NCBI GenBank assembly: GCA_010645155.1
Contig: CM021320.1
Location: forward strand, 6,524,495-6,588,494
Reading direction: 5' to 3'
Length of the DNA stretch: 64,000 bases
DNA from: Tigriopus japonicus
Lineage: Eukaryota; Arthropoda; Copepoda; Harpacticoida; Harpacticidae
This document shows, in pieces, positions 45,353 through 57,355 of this stretch; the first letter of the stretch is position 1, and each line of letters opens with the position of its first letter. The notes below the pieces were generated by a model that was not told the origin of the DNA, searched no databases, and saw nothing but the letters and a program-made list of their open reading frames with translations. The position numbers were made by a program, and so were the translations under genes.

Positions 45353-46950
45353 GCCTTTTTCCAATGTTGTTAAAGGAGCGTCGGGCCTTCTTTTTCAAGT
45401 TCCAATAGCACTCGTGGATCGGTAGCCATCTCATCTGTACGAGCCAACTTACCCTCGACCAACCTCGTGGATGCGTTCGTGGAGGTTGTGACAGGAGTTG
45501 TGAAGACATCGTACACCGGAGCGAAAAAGGCTGCTCTTCTTTATTCACTCCTCCAAATCCATGGCAGCTGCGTTACTTTTCAGAATCTAGCAAAGGCCTA
45601 AGGCCATGGAACTGACAATGCCGCACCACTTCTCAGCCTTTCCCAAGACCAATCATGTCAAGCTTCTTTTGAAAAAAGCGCATTGTGTTTTATCTAGTCA
45701 AAAAGACGCAAATCTCGTCGACATGCCGAATTTCAATTCCCTGAAGGAGGTTGCGAAAAAGTTAGAAGCTTGTCAAAGAGAGCATTCTTCGACTTTACTT
45801 GAACGCCAAATTGGGGATGGGCTCTGCATAATCAAAATGGGAAGGTACAAAAAGGATCCTTAGAGTCACTTCTGCCTAGTTGAGTGCAAACAAGGATCAA
45901 ATTGGAGCGACTGCCCTATCTTGGCCTTCCTTCATCTCCAAAGTAAAGACGATCCATTGAGTAAACTTACCCAAGAACAAAGCCCAACTTATACTGAGTC
46001 GGGGAAAATAATCAATATATTTACTACTAGTACTTGATATGCATTGTTCTATAATCAACATTGCTATATATGTTTCGTCGGTACCACCAATGTTCCGTAA
46101 ACTTACATGATTAAAGTTTCTTGACAGCGTTGGTTTACATTAGTTTCTCTATAAGTACAATCTCTAAGCTACCGATTGATCTTTTGTACTGCCTACCAAG
46201 CAACTTTGTGGAACTCTCGGGATTCCCAATTTATTTCACTCTGCCTCCCGTCTTAACTTTGATTGAACGTAAATCTTAACTGCAAGCCATTCAGACTGAA
46301 AACTCTTCCATTTCTTGATTGGCAATCCAATTCCAAATGCACAATTTCCCCTTTGGGTTCCACTCTCCAGTTTTGTTTGTTCCAAAAATTAGTCCAATTT
46401 GATGGCTCGTGCCCCGTCTCCACAAACAAAGTACGGGATGGATCCAACGAAGGAGGAGGGGAAGAAGAGGGAAATTTCTCCACACTCAAATGTCGCGACT
46501 TTGGAGTCCGCCAGCAACGGACAAACGACCGCCTGTAAAGCGACCGAGTGAGCTGGCTAGTTTTCGACGTACATATACTGTACGTAAGTACAAGGTGGAC
46601 CCCGAGCATAGGTGCTGAACTACTTTGAACCTAGGTTGTCAAGGGGAATGAATGTAGGGGAAAAGTGTTCGAGAAGAAACAACGGTAGGCGAGGAGCGCG
46701 ATTCTGCGAAAAGATCATTCTCCGAGGAGCACTTGGGAAGACATTGAAAATCTTCTGATAAGGTGGGGGATTTTTGATCATTCACGTTAGTGTTGTAGCC
46801 AACCTTGTCCTGAGCAGCTCTCTTTCTGAGGCCTCCTCGCACTCATTTTAGGATTTTTGTCCGTCTGTCCTGGATGCAACAACGAAAGTGTTGTCTTTGA
46901 AAGCATTCGTGGAGATGTGATTCCGCTTTGAACTGCTTTCCCCTTGCATA

Positions 46951-46970
46951 TCGTCGTCGTCGTCGTCGTC
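46951..46970. repeat. (TCG)n triplet repeat
   Basis: Six to seven tandem TCG triplets followed by a shorter TCA-type run, about 130 bp upstream of the Ig-protein start codon. Not in a supported coding frame. Confidence 0.85.
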
Positions 46971-47098
46971 TTGATCATCATCATTCTCATCCTATTGCAA
47001 GTTGATTTGGGCGGTGTCTGCTCATAGAGTTTCATTGACCAAACAAATTTCTCGTTCTGTGCCTTGAATCTAAGTTAACCTTGACAAAAAGGACCATA

Positions 47099-50000
47099 AT
47101 GAAGATCCCAAGAGTATTGAGAAGACGCTGGATATTGCCATGGGCAGCATTGATGATGTTTGTCTTGATTATAGGTAAGAGATCAAGTTGTCCCTTGAAA
47201 CCCTATCGCCTTATCCGATTACTTTTTTGTGTGACTCCTTTTTCAATTAACGGAATTATCAGTTATTCCCGTTGGTTATCAAAGTTCTTCCGCTCAGAAA
47301 CTTTCTTCGGCAATTTCTGGCGTTCAAGACCTGATGAAAATATTCTTTGAGCGGATTATAACAAAGCACATTTGATTTGGTTAATCGAATCAACCCACCA
47401 ATACTTGGAATCGTCGCAACAATCCATGTAAGCTTAACAAGAATCAAATGATGCTTGTCGAGGAGAAAATACCTTCATGCCACATACAAAAAGGCTTGAA
47501 CTATCGCAAACGAAGAGAAGCTTGGCCTCGTGTGCTACTTACCAAGCTAAAAGACATGAGCCACAACAACCAAATTAGCAATCAAAAGCTTCGCACTAGA
47601 ATTACGCTTAGATTTCCCCACCCTTAAGCATGTCGCTTTTCGAATGACTCGTTGTCTTCGTTCTTCTATCAAAGAGAGCGTAAGAAAAAAGGAAGGTCTT
47701 CTCTACGTATATTTTGCGGTGGTGGTTGAAAAACTCGTGGGAAATGTGGTTGAACCGTTAAATCGCCGTTTTCTTGTCGGATAAACCTTGCAAGAAGAAA
47801 ACCCGTCGCTTTTGTTTCTTTTGTCCCCTATTAAATGCATGCACTCCAAAAAGAGTGAGTGATCCCTCCCCCTTATCAAAAGTTGTACGTTCAATTGCGT
47901 CCATCTTATTATCTCTACTCTCGATTCAAGAGGTTTCCAAGGAAAGTTACTCAGTTCTTCGTGAACGACCTCCAGAATTTAATTACCAACAGGCCACTCC
48001 TCCATTAGGAGCCGGAAGCAAATCACCAAAACCATCGCTCACTAGTCCGTTAATGATTAAATTGACGTTACTACAATGGTTTTGATATCTGGTGGAGTCT
48101 GATGTGAATTTTATGAGAAAACATTCATTTCCCAATGAATTAAAACTTAGGGCCTCTCAACAGGGTCTTCTCGAGAAAGACAAGAGCTCAAGTGAATGAT
48201 GGTTGATTCCATTAGAGCTGGAAGGCATCATCTTTCCGATCTGATGGCTAATGGAATGGATGTTAAGTTTGTCGATGTCGCGATATGCTGTTACACATTA
48301 AGCCAATTTATAAGAACAAATTGGAGTAGCGTGAAAAGTAGACATTTGGACTTTCAACATTTTCCATTACCTTCACTTCCATTTGAAATGGATTTCAAGG
48401 ACTTTCTGAGAAAATGTCTGGCCTCCATTTAAGTTGTAGCTCGATTTCACACAAAGCGAAATATCATCAAACTCAACCTTTGACAGAGACTGCCAAAATG
48501 CAATGGTGTGCGTTTTTATTAGCGTGTGAGCGCTTCACGTCACCTTCGCAAAAAAGTGTTTTGTTGCCATTGATTCCCGTGAAAAAGATTAGTTCTTGCC
48601 CTGACAAGATCAGCAAGGTCTCGTTGTCCGACAATGCACCATCAAATCAATGACATGTTATTTCTAGTGCTAAAAGATTGATGATCGATGATCCAAGGGA
48701 TGCAACTTAGTTGACCATAATACGCCCTTGCAATCGATGCAGACAAGTTCTTGGTCTCGCTAAAAGCGAGGGTTATCATTTTACCTCGTTTTTCTATTGC
48801 GTCTGTTGATACAAAAAACATCAAATTTAATTTTTAAGAAGGAAAACCAGCGATGAACCCATCAGTGTATTTACGAAAAGGTCATTTTATTTTTAGATGA
48901 AGTGACTAAAAACTGCATCTTGTTTGGACTTGATCACACCGTCAAAGATATGATGACATTTCTTTGCAAAGGGTGAATGATTGGCCTTTTTGCATATTCT
49001 TTATCACCACATCTCATTTCAAATGTTAATTTCAAGATGGACGAAATGTATCTGGCATTAACATCAAGTTTTTGATGGCTAACTGAAGCTTTATTTGATC
49101 AAAGAACAAGCAAACTTCCCATGAAGTTTGATCCATAATCGAGTTGGCTGACGTTTTGAAGCCGCTTTTCTTTACCATTGAATTTTGAGTTGATTTTTGA
49201 AAATAGAGAATTCTACTACTGTGGAGATTCAATTTGGTTGTACTGTTCAGTCTCGGAACTTTTTAGATGAAGGAAGATGAGCAAAACATCAATATCCAAT
49301 TAGCAGTGAGCCAGAAAGGCTCACCATCAAAGTCAGTCATATTATTAGTCAACATTCAGAGGGGAGAAACACTCAAGATCTTCTTGTTTTGTACGCATTC
49401 AACCAAACATATTCCTTTCACCGACACAGCTGTGTGTTCCATTGAAACGACGATCCTTGTGACAAAAAGGAGACGAAAACGATTTCTTCAAGACTGGAGA
49501 TCCACTCATATTTCGATGAAACAACATTCTTCACGAGCCCTTGGCTACTTACGACATACTTTGCCTCGGGATGGCTTCACTGCCAGCTATTTCTTTCGCT
49601 TCCTGACTCAAAACTAAGTCAGTGGACTTATTATTATTGCCTTGGGAATAACGTGTGGCTCATGTTGATACCAGCAATTAATGACTTGGTCATAGCAGTT
49701 CAATTTGTGCCCTGAACCCTTGAACTTTGATGACTTGAGAGCGACTAAACGTGAACTCCACTATCCTTGATTGAGTTTCTTGGAGTGAAATCCACAAAAG
49801 ACCCGGAATCCAAGGATTTTGTTTTGTTGTTCTCTATGTTGTGCTTGCACGAGTTGCATATCAGCCCAATTGATCTTTATTATGGGGAAGAGGCGTGATT
49901 ACAAATCCCCTGCCTGTTCTTTCACGTTCTCGAGGTTCAAACAGAAACGAAGAATTTCGTTGACTAGCAAGAAGTACGAACATCGTTCATTCAAGGAACA

Positions 50001-53000
50001 GGCTTGAGATCAAGCGATTTCGGCTCTTTGTTTCCGAAAATAGATGAATGATATCTGGGGCAAAAACCCTTCTTGTCGCGGACAGGAACATTTTGGGCAA
50101 TTTCCATCTCAACTCCGTGGAAGTGAGAGATGATGGCAATGATAGTGGAAATGGTTTTTCGCACTTCAACCCATTTCTCGTTGGTTCATGTTGTGTCATT
50201 GGCAGAGGCTCTGGTGGCCAATTATTGTACAGTGTGGGTAGGTAATTCATGTTCTTCCTCATTCTGGATGGCATCAGTTGTTGGATGAGAGAACACTCTG
50301 TCCCTTTAGATGAAAAAGAAATTCCCAGGCTAAATTGGAGTACAGAAGAGAGAAAGCTTTTTTCTTCTTAAGAGGGGCTCAAACTTCTGAAGATGTTGAT
50401 ACATTGTAATAAAAACCAAAAACGGGTCCACTGTTCCTTTTCTTGGATTTTCTGAGCCTAATGCAGACTGTTAATATGAAGAAACTAAGTCCATAGGGTA
50501 CATCTGACCAAACCCAAAGAATTTCCTTTGATTACGTGCTAAGCTCCGTCAAGACAAATTAATTTCAAGGTACAACTACGCGTAGGATCTTGGTTTTCTT
50601 CATTACAAGCTCCATTCATGAACAGCTTTGCCTAAGAATATCATCTCCTTGTCCTCACATACTCTTCAGACCATTCAGACCGGAAATATCTGGAGGGAAT
50701 CGGGCAAAATCAATATTTTTGATCGGAACCAATATCGAATCGATGTTAACCGTTGGAGAAATAGAATGGTGGGTTCAAATACACCTGGATATTTTCTTCA
50801 TGGTCTCATCAGTTTAATGTATTATCTTGACAGAACATTTCTAAACTTCTTTTCAATACATTCAACACCATATTGTTCCAAAAACACTAACACTAACAAA
50901 AAAGGTCAATTTTCATGCGACACGCTCTTATAGAGGATTTTAAACCAAGCTTGAAAAAATCGCCAATAGATGGCGCGAAAAAGGGGGCAAGTACTAAGCA
51001 CCAGGCTCACAAGTCTTTTCTCTTTACTTGCCCAACCTTCCCCGCCATCTATTGGCGAATTTTTCAAGCTTGGTTTAAAATCCTCTATTGATATAACTTG
51101 ATATTGAAATGAATATCATCTTGACTGCGTTTTAGAACTATCAATCAATTGAGTTAATTTGAAAACCAGTCTCTCAAATCGGGTTAACCCCAAAAGTAAA
51201 CCTTTACAATAGAGCTGTTTCGTGTTGAATGATGACGTGAAATCTAAATCTTTGTATTAAATGAGCAGGAAAACAAGGGACTTAAACAAGCTACCCCAAA
51301 AACAAGATAAAGTTTGACTAACTTTGGAAGTTGGTAGTCCGAGAGGATGTACGAAGATAGATGCAACACCCAACTTAAAGAGGCATCTTGTTATTTTCCA
51401 TTACTTAGACTTGAGCTCTCCATTCTTCCATTATGGAGGCATGTCAAGTTACAAAATATCTGATGGAGGATCAAAGTTCTGACTTGATCAAATATCTAGC
51501 CCTTCAGGGGACTTTTCGTTGTCCATTTGTTACCAATCTGCAGCTCCAGAAATCTTTCAATATTGGAAAAGAATTCGAGGCGAAAGGGTCCACCTCAACT
51601 TTCAAGATAGTTTTAAGGTGTTTAGAGCTCAACTTCTGAAAACAAATTGTCGGGGTTATCGAACGCGATTTAAGTAGTTTGAAAGGGTCTCAGAAATGTT
51701 CCAGAATGAAGGCTTATGCCACGTGTCACTCATTCTCCAACAGAGAGATAGATGGAATGGATGTAAGCCTCAAGGATGACAACAGCGATCATCTTTTGAT
51801 GTGGAAAGAAGCACTTCTACGCACTTCATGCACATGCTCGGTGTGAAAAGTGCCAATCCAAATTGACAGTGACTAATCAGATTTCGAATTGGTTTGAAGT
51901 GAATTAGTTCTTGAACTTTAATTAACTTCCTGAAAGATTCCCTGACCTTGATGACAATCTTAGCTTGAACACACGCACGATTTCCCTCTCTTTTTGTTGT
52001 TTGTATCAACTTTGTACATTGAAGGAATGTGACACGCCTAAGATTAACTCCGTACGCGTATACAGAGAAAACATTGGACTACATATACAAATCGTTTGCG
52101 TCGAGAAGTCGAGTTTTAATGGCCATCGCCCCCTAAGGCTGTTCCAACTAACCTTATCTAAACAAAGCACGCGCTGTAGATGTTGCCGTACAAAGGGTGC
52201 CTTCTTCCAGTTCTTGATGTTCCTTAACAGTTTACAAGAGTAATCATCCAAATTTGTTCTGCTCAAAAGTCAACCATATGCTTAAAATCCGTTCCAATAA
52301 GATAGATAGAATATTTTTGATCACACCTTGAGACGGAATCGTTTCTTGTGAATTAAGATATTTTTCTGTCAAATCACGCTATTAATGTTACTAAATGTGT
52401 GTTTGTTCAAGCTCAATCCAAGTGTAAACAAACAGACAAAAATGGTTTTGCTTTGGAAATACATGATATTCCTGGTTCTAATTTCTAATAAGATACTGTT
52501 TGAATTGCCAACCTTTCAAATTGAGTGCGTGGGTGGACATCCGAGCACCAATATAAACTTATTCTCATTCTTTTAAAAGCCTCGTGTAGAAATCGTGGGC
52601 ATTCAAAGAATGACTCTCAAAACGATCTTCAAAGCGCCGTTTTTAGTCGAAATGGGCGTAGGTAGGCATAACAATATAATTACAAAATAAAACTCGGTTT
52701 CTTTTTCATTCACCAATTAAAAAGTCCTTTGTATATAAAGGTACATATTTGTCAAGTTATGAAATGAAAATTCATGCAATATTCCGCAACTGTAGCATAC
52801 TTGTTTGGATTACAATCAATAAACTATTGGCAATCCTACCAGCGTATTGTACCACGTATGGCGCTCTCTTTGATCAATCATCGATCCTGGACCCTCAAAG
52901 CGCATGTAAGGCAAATGCATTAGTAGGACATGATAAGGAGCAAGAAATTGCCGTGGAGCTCAATTACACACCGATTTCTTCGTTGCACTCCCCATTTCCG

Positions 53001-56000
53001 TACAATTTGAGCTACTGATCAGATCCAATCATCATAATTGACCTGGGGTGGAAAGTTTGGATCACCAATGCAATGTGACGATGGGTTTTTCTTCTTCTTG
53101 TTTCAGATCCCGCTGAGGGAGTGGAGATCATCGATTTGGTCATGCCTGAGACTGCAGAGTCGGGAAACGACTCGGAAATTATCCTGGATTGTGATTATGA
53201 CTTCAGTGACGAGGAGCGAAACCAACTGGAAGTGAAATGGTACTTCAATGGCGATCACAAGCCGTTTTTCCAATGGATTCCAGGGAAGGATCGGAAGCCT
53301 CAATTGAGTGGCGAGAGATTCGCGAATCATATTGACCTCGAATTTGTGGCTCATGAGGACGAGGCCAAGCAATATAGAGCCTTAAAGATTGTCAATCCAA
53401 GTCCAGAACTTTCGGGATCATATCGGTGCAAGGTTTCCACGCTCATCGATGAGGACTTCAAGCAAAGAGACCTCATTGTTTATGGTAATGTAACGAAATC
53501 AATCAAAATGCACATACTACAAATGAGAGTAAGCTTTGGGAATTATTAAAACTTGCTGAAAAAAAATCAATATTTTACGTAAATGGTAATGAAAATGGAC
53601 AAATGTGAGATTGTTAATCTGAACACAAAATCATGAAACTTGGAAGTGAGAGTAAGTTACATAAGTAATGTAGGTCAAGAAATTACACCAAGAGCCTTTT
53701 CCAGAGAGGCTTTGAAGGATTAATTCAAAATTTGGAAACTTGAGTGTTTTTGGAGCTTAATTAGGGTAATCTCACTATGTAAAGAATATTTTTAGCGACG
53801 AACTTACGGCTAAAATTTTGATTGACTTGACTTATTGAAGTTTGAAAGATGTTTTGTTCAAAAAGAAGCATAAAAATTTGTTATTGAAAAAAATTTCCAC
53901 ACAACCAACATGACTTTTAAAACCTTTTTGATGGTTTATTGATGATCTTAAAACCCATTAAGATTTTGATCTTAGCCGCTAAAAACTGCAATATGAGGTT
54001 GGTTGTTAGATGTTAAGATTTAATAAAGGTAACGATTTTGCAATTGTCGACATCATTAAATTAAGTATGCGACCCTCATCGGTTCATTGGCATGTGGAAA
54101 CCGTCATAGACACCAGCGTTAGATTAGATATATTTTTCAATTATATACTTTCTTGTGTGGGTGGATCCAAATGATGTCTTTGATGTACATAAGCCTTCCA
54201 AAAGAGGCGTAGTGGTAAAAACAACCGGCAAACCGTCTTTGAAGCTTTGAGTAAGGAATTGGATTGAAATGTATAAAAGCGAAAAAATCTTGAACATTCT
54301 CTGACTTAGTACATCATAGCCGTTTAATTTACCTTGACAGATCTGCATTCGCTACTTTTTGGCATGATACTCGGGTAAGGTAAATTACTGATGGTCTCTA
54401 ATTCTCGGGACTGGATTGGCTAACCAGGCAAAAGCTTGTATTGTACAGCATCTGAGGAGATCAATCCTGCAGTCCTTCCTCCGAATCCTCTCAATTGGAG
54501 CTCATTCAGTCAGAAGCAGAAGCCTAATGAATAAAATTAGCCTCTCCTGTGATTGATGGTGCCTTATTGAGCAATAAACACTTACCCACTATCCTGTACT
54601 AAGAAGAGATTGCTTCCTTTTCGAAAGATCCTCGCTTTATGCTCAAGAGCCCCAAAGTTCCGCCCATTTTGCCATCTCAGCACAAGAAATTAGAATGAGA
54701 ATGAGAGGCCAAATATACAGGGTTGGGTACCATTACGCGAGCAGGTTTAATAGTGAAAAATGGACTCTATTTTGTGAAATGAATGAATAATTGGTAGCTT
54801 AATGAGAAGCAGCATCTGCATTTTGGATTGGTTATTTCTTAGATTAGGAGTTTGACTCTTTAACTATCAAAAAGCTGTAAGTTGGTCCAGTTCGAGTAAC
54901 ACGATGAGTTCTTTCATTAAACGATTCCCGTTCAATTTGGAGTCTAACTACCTAAAAGTGTTGTAAGAGTTTGGCAGAATATAGATTAATATTGAATGCA
55001 TGAAAAGTTGATGAATAAATAAAATGAAATAATAACATGTCACGTCATTGTAGTCAAGTCATTTAAATTCTATCTTGTATAAAACACTTAACCTTTTAAG
55101 TTTTTATAGTAAATCCCACCTTTGCAAAATGACTCTGCATTGAAAAAGAATTCTTAAGTAGCTTATGGTTAATAGATATAATTTTTTATAGCTAATAAAG
55201 AACAATGCGAACGAAAAACAGATTTTTTTCTTTCAGAGCACATCATGATAAAAGGACCATTAATGATCTTATTACCATCTAAAATAAGCTTTCATTGGAA
55301 GAGTGGTCGTCGAGTTTACCTTAAGCATACGGCATACGTCCATGTTTGTTGAAGTTAATTTCCTGCTTCTGTTCCAGTTCCACCTGAGAGCATCGATCTC
55401 GAACTGGAGGCCTTTGAAGACTTGGTCAATCTCACATGTTTGGTCAGCGGTGTCTTTCCTGAGCCCCTGTTAAGTATAAGTTGGGAAGGAAAGTGAGTGA
55501 GGTCCCTGAAAACCCTAATTATGTGAAAATACTTCAACTGTATCTGTTTACTCTTGCGCCAGGAATGAGTCTGCCTACGAACTAAACGATGACCTAATCA
55601 TCATGGAAAACCCTAACAATGCCAAATACTTTGACGCCCTCCTCAGAATTGAGATCAACCATACACAATTGGATATGGAGCGAGAAACGGTTTTCATTTG
55701 CCAAATCACTCTACCTCCCACTAATTTCTCCATGGCTGAAGAAATGGTTTTTGTCGCCCCAAAAACTGAGATAGAGGAGATCTTTGAGGAGGACGAAAAC
55801 GAGGAGGATGTGAGCGACGCAAAGGATGATGATGATGATGACGATGAAGAAGAAGAAGAAGTTGTTGACGAAGTTGTTGAAGTTGAAATAATTAAAAATG
55901 AAGTTTCCCACTCAAAATATGGTAAGGCATAAGCAAAAATTTCACAGTATAGGAAAATTTCCTTATCAAAAAGGTAAAAAACATTACAATTAGGGGCAAT

Positions 56001-56464
56001 TGGGATACAACTATCAATAATTGGTGTTACATTCCACAAAATGGCAAATCACGGCAAAGAAAATGCAAGAAGGCACTGCAGTGTCCAAGGAAACAATGAT
56101 AGGAGTTGGACCCTAACGAGACGTACACGCAACACCTATCAGTTTGGTATAGAAAAATGAAGGTACAGAGGGCACTACAGGTTGCATTCAAATTGAAAGA
56201 GGATCATACGATTCGAAATTCGATAATCCGATGGCGATTGCATTTATCCATTTCCTTATAGACGTACCATATGTTTTCGTTTCGTGGATTACGTTTTCAT
56301 TCGTTCCAGATCCCAACACTGATCCCTACAATGGAGGATTAGGAGGACCCTTGAACCAAGCAAACCGGGATCGGTATTTGTTTTGGACCTGCTTGGGGTT
56401 TTTATTCTATTCCATGTGGTCCAATCTTCACCCTCACCGAGTGGCATTGAAAGCGAGTTATTAA
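47099..56464 (+). CDS. Secreted or membrane protein with two Ig domains (beat-like)
   Basis: Five exons with matching phases: 47099-47174, 53107-53484, 55378-55492, 55563-55921, 56310-56464; 360 aa. Exon 1 encodes a signal peptide (basic MKIPRVLRRRW, then a hydrophobic core ending VLII) and ends at AG|GTAAGA in phase 1. Exon 2 is a V-like Ig domain: Cys54, Trp in EVKWYFNG, and Cys133 in SGSYRCKVS. Exons 3-4 hold a second Ig domain: Cys172 in VNLTCLVSG, SISWEG, Cys236. Possible N-glycosylation sites are NLT, NES, NHT and NFS. A segment at about 255-295 is almost all Asp/Glu. Exon 5 gives a Gly/Asn linker and a short hydrophobic stretch (332-346), perhaps a membrane or GPI-type end. The domain order and the WY-FxW pattern resemble arthropod beaten-path proteins, which act in axon guidance; that link is inference. 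Exons 1 and 5 are predicted from splice sites and phase; if exon 4 is not spliced, the protein ends at 55932. Confidence 0.72.
47175..53106 (+). other. Ig-protein intron 1 (5.9 kb)
   Basis: Inferred intron between the signal-peptide exon and the first Ig exon. It contains the foldback MITE at 50931-51087. Other open frames in it show no domain resemblance. An alternative signal-like exon at 52442-52532 lies within it and is discussed among the rejected items. Confidence 0.5.
50931..51087. mobile_element. Foldback MITE with TA ends (mariner-like)
   Basis: The two halves are nearly perfect inverted copies of about 60 bp: TAGAGGATTTTAAACCAAGC opens the element and its reverse complement closes it, and a CGCCAATAGATGGCG-type motif and GGGCAAGTA are present in both arms. 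The unpaired centre is only about 35 bp. TA at each edge fits the target duplication of Tc1/mariner-type elements. No coding capacity. It would form a long hairpin when transcribed as part of the Ig-protein intron. Confidence 0.75.
53485..55377 (+). other. Ig-protein intron 2 (1.9 kb)
   Basis: AT-rich intron between the two Ig-domain exons, donor TATG|GTAATG and acceptor CTTCTGTTCCAG. No other feature seen. Confidence 0.6.
55815..55863 (+). repeat. GAT/GAA triplet run encoding poly-Asp/Glu
   Basis: Consecutive GAT then GAA codons encode seven Asp followed by five Glu in the Ig protein, after its second Ig domain. Probably grew by triplet slippage. Confidence 0.85.
55922..56309 (+). other. 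Predicted Ig-protein intron 4
   Basis: Donor TATG|GTAAGG and acceptor TTCGTTCCAG both leave phase 1, so exon 5 joins in frame. The alternative is read-through to a TAA at 55930-55932, which would add only Gly-Lys-Ala. Confidence 0.45.
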
Positions 56465-57355
56465 AAGACCCATCAGAATGACACCCTTGGGGGTCACGTT
56501 GATGAAAGCCATTTCAAAATTCAATATGTGCCTTATGAAAGACTTCGATTCCACCGTGCTCTTTCTTTTCTTGCCTTGCTTCCGGATCAATGGATCATAC
56601 TTGCCCACACTTCCAGAAATGGCTGTGACAACACATAAAGACTCACCAGGTGATAGCAGCACGGCCAAAGGCTATTCAAATACTTTCGTATGTGCAATGA
56701 TATTCAATCTCCACGTTTCGTATCCAAGTCTTGTCGAGCCTGCCCCTTTCGAACGTTCGATTCTCCCAAAAAATATTATTGTCAATTCATGAATGAGATT
56801 CCAATATAACATCCCCATCTTGCTAGTCGTGTAACAAAGTGTCCCCCTCTCCAATTCTGAGTCGTTTGATTTGTATTGATCGCTCCAATATAAAATACAT
56901 CTGAAATGGGTGTCCTTTATTCAAGCTCTCAGTAATATACGTAAGCGCATGTTAACACCAAAATAGGCGAGAAAGGCAGCAAACGAAATGAAACGATTCC
57001 TATAGAGTTGACTTTGTTATATTTAAGACGGAATTTGATCTTCCTCAAATATTTCTCGATCAAATTTCCCCGCCAGATTTTTGCTGTTAGTTCCTGGAAT
57101 CTTGGATTTCCAGGTTGATGAAAATATCGAGGATATCTACTTGAAGCATAGAGATGTAGAGAAGTCGTTGGTTGGTAGTGGATTAGGATTATGTAGGACA
57201 AGATTACAACGTCATTTCTGACTTCTAGAATCTGACGACATGTCAGACATATCACATAAGTCGTGGGACACAAGGCCTTCCAATTTTGGAACTGATGCCA
57301 TCAATTGATTAGATTGGGAACATGATACTTGATTGCTAATACCAGAGTCATGTCT
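56465..57355. other. Spacer between convergent Ig-protein and WDR47 genes
   Basis: 3' untranslated and intergenic DNA. A - strand AATAAA at 56916-56921 lies about 435 bp past the WDR47 stop and is a reasonable poly(A) signal. No gene is supported. Confidence 0.5.

Larger units (their letters stand above)
44323..47098. other. Region between divergent arrestin and Ig-protein genes
   Basis: Should contain both promoters. Holds an (ACTC)n microsatellite at 45321-45352 and a (TCG)n run at 46951-46970. Overlapping open frames at 46.25-46.6 kb on both strands are not supported as genes. Confidence 0.45.

Noticed and set aside
52442..52532. Alternative signal-peptide exon for the Ig protein (MVLLWKYMIFLVLIS...)
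   Set aside because: Phase would fit, but the donor G|GTGGAC is weak and the segment lacks the clean basic-plus-hydrophobic layout and strong GTAAGA donor of the exon at 47099-47174. It could still be an alternative first exon.
55711..56039. - strand open frames rich in Ser or Phe/Ile opposite the Ig-protein acidic exon
   Set aside because: They are antisense shadows of the GAT/GAA triplet run.
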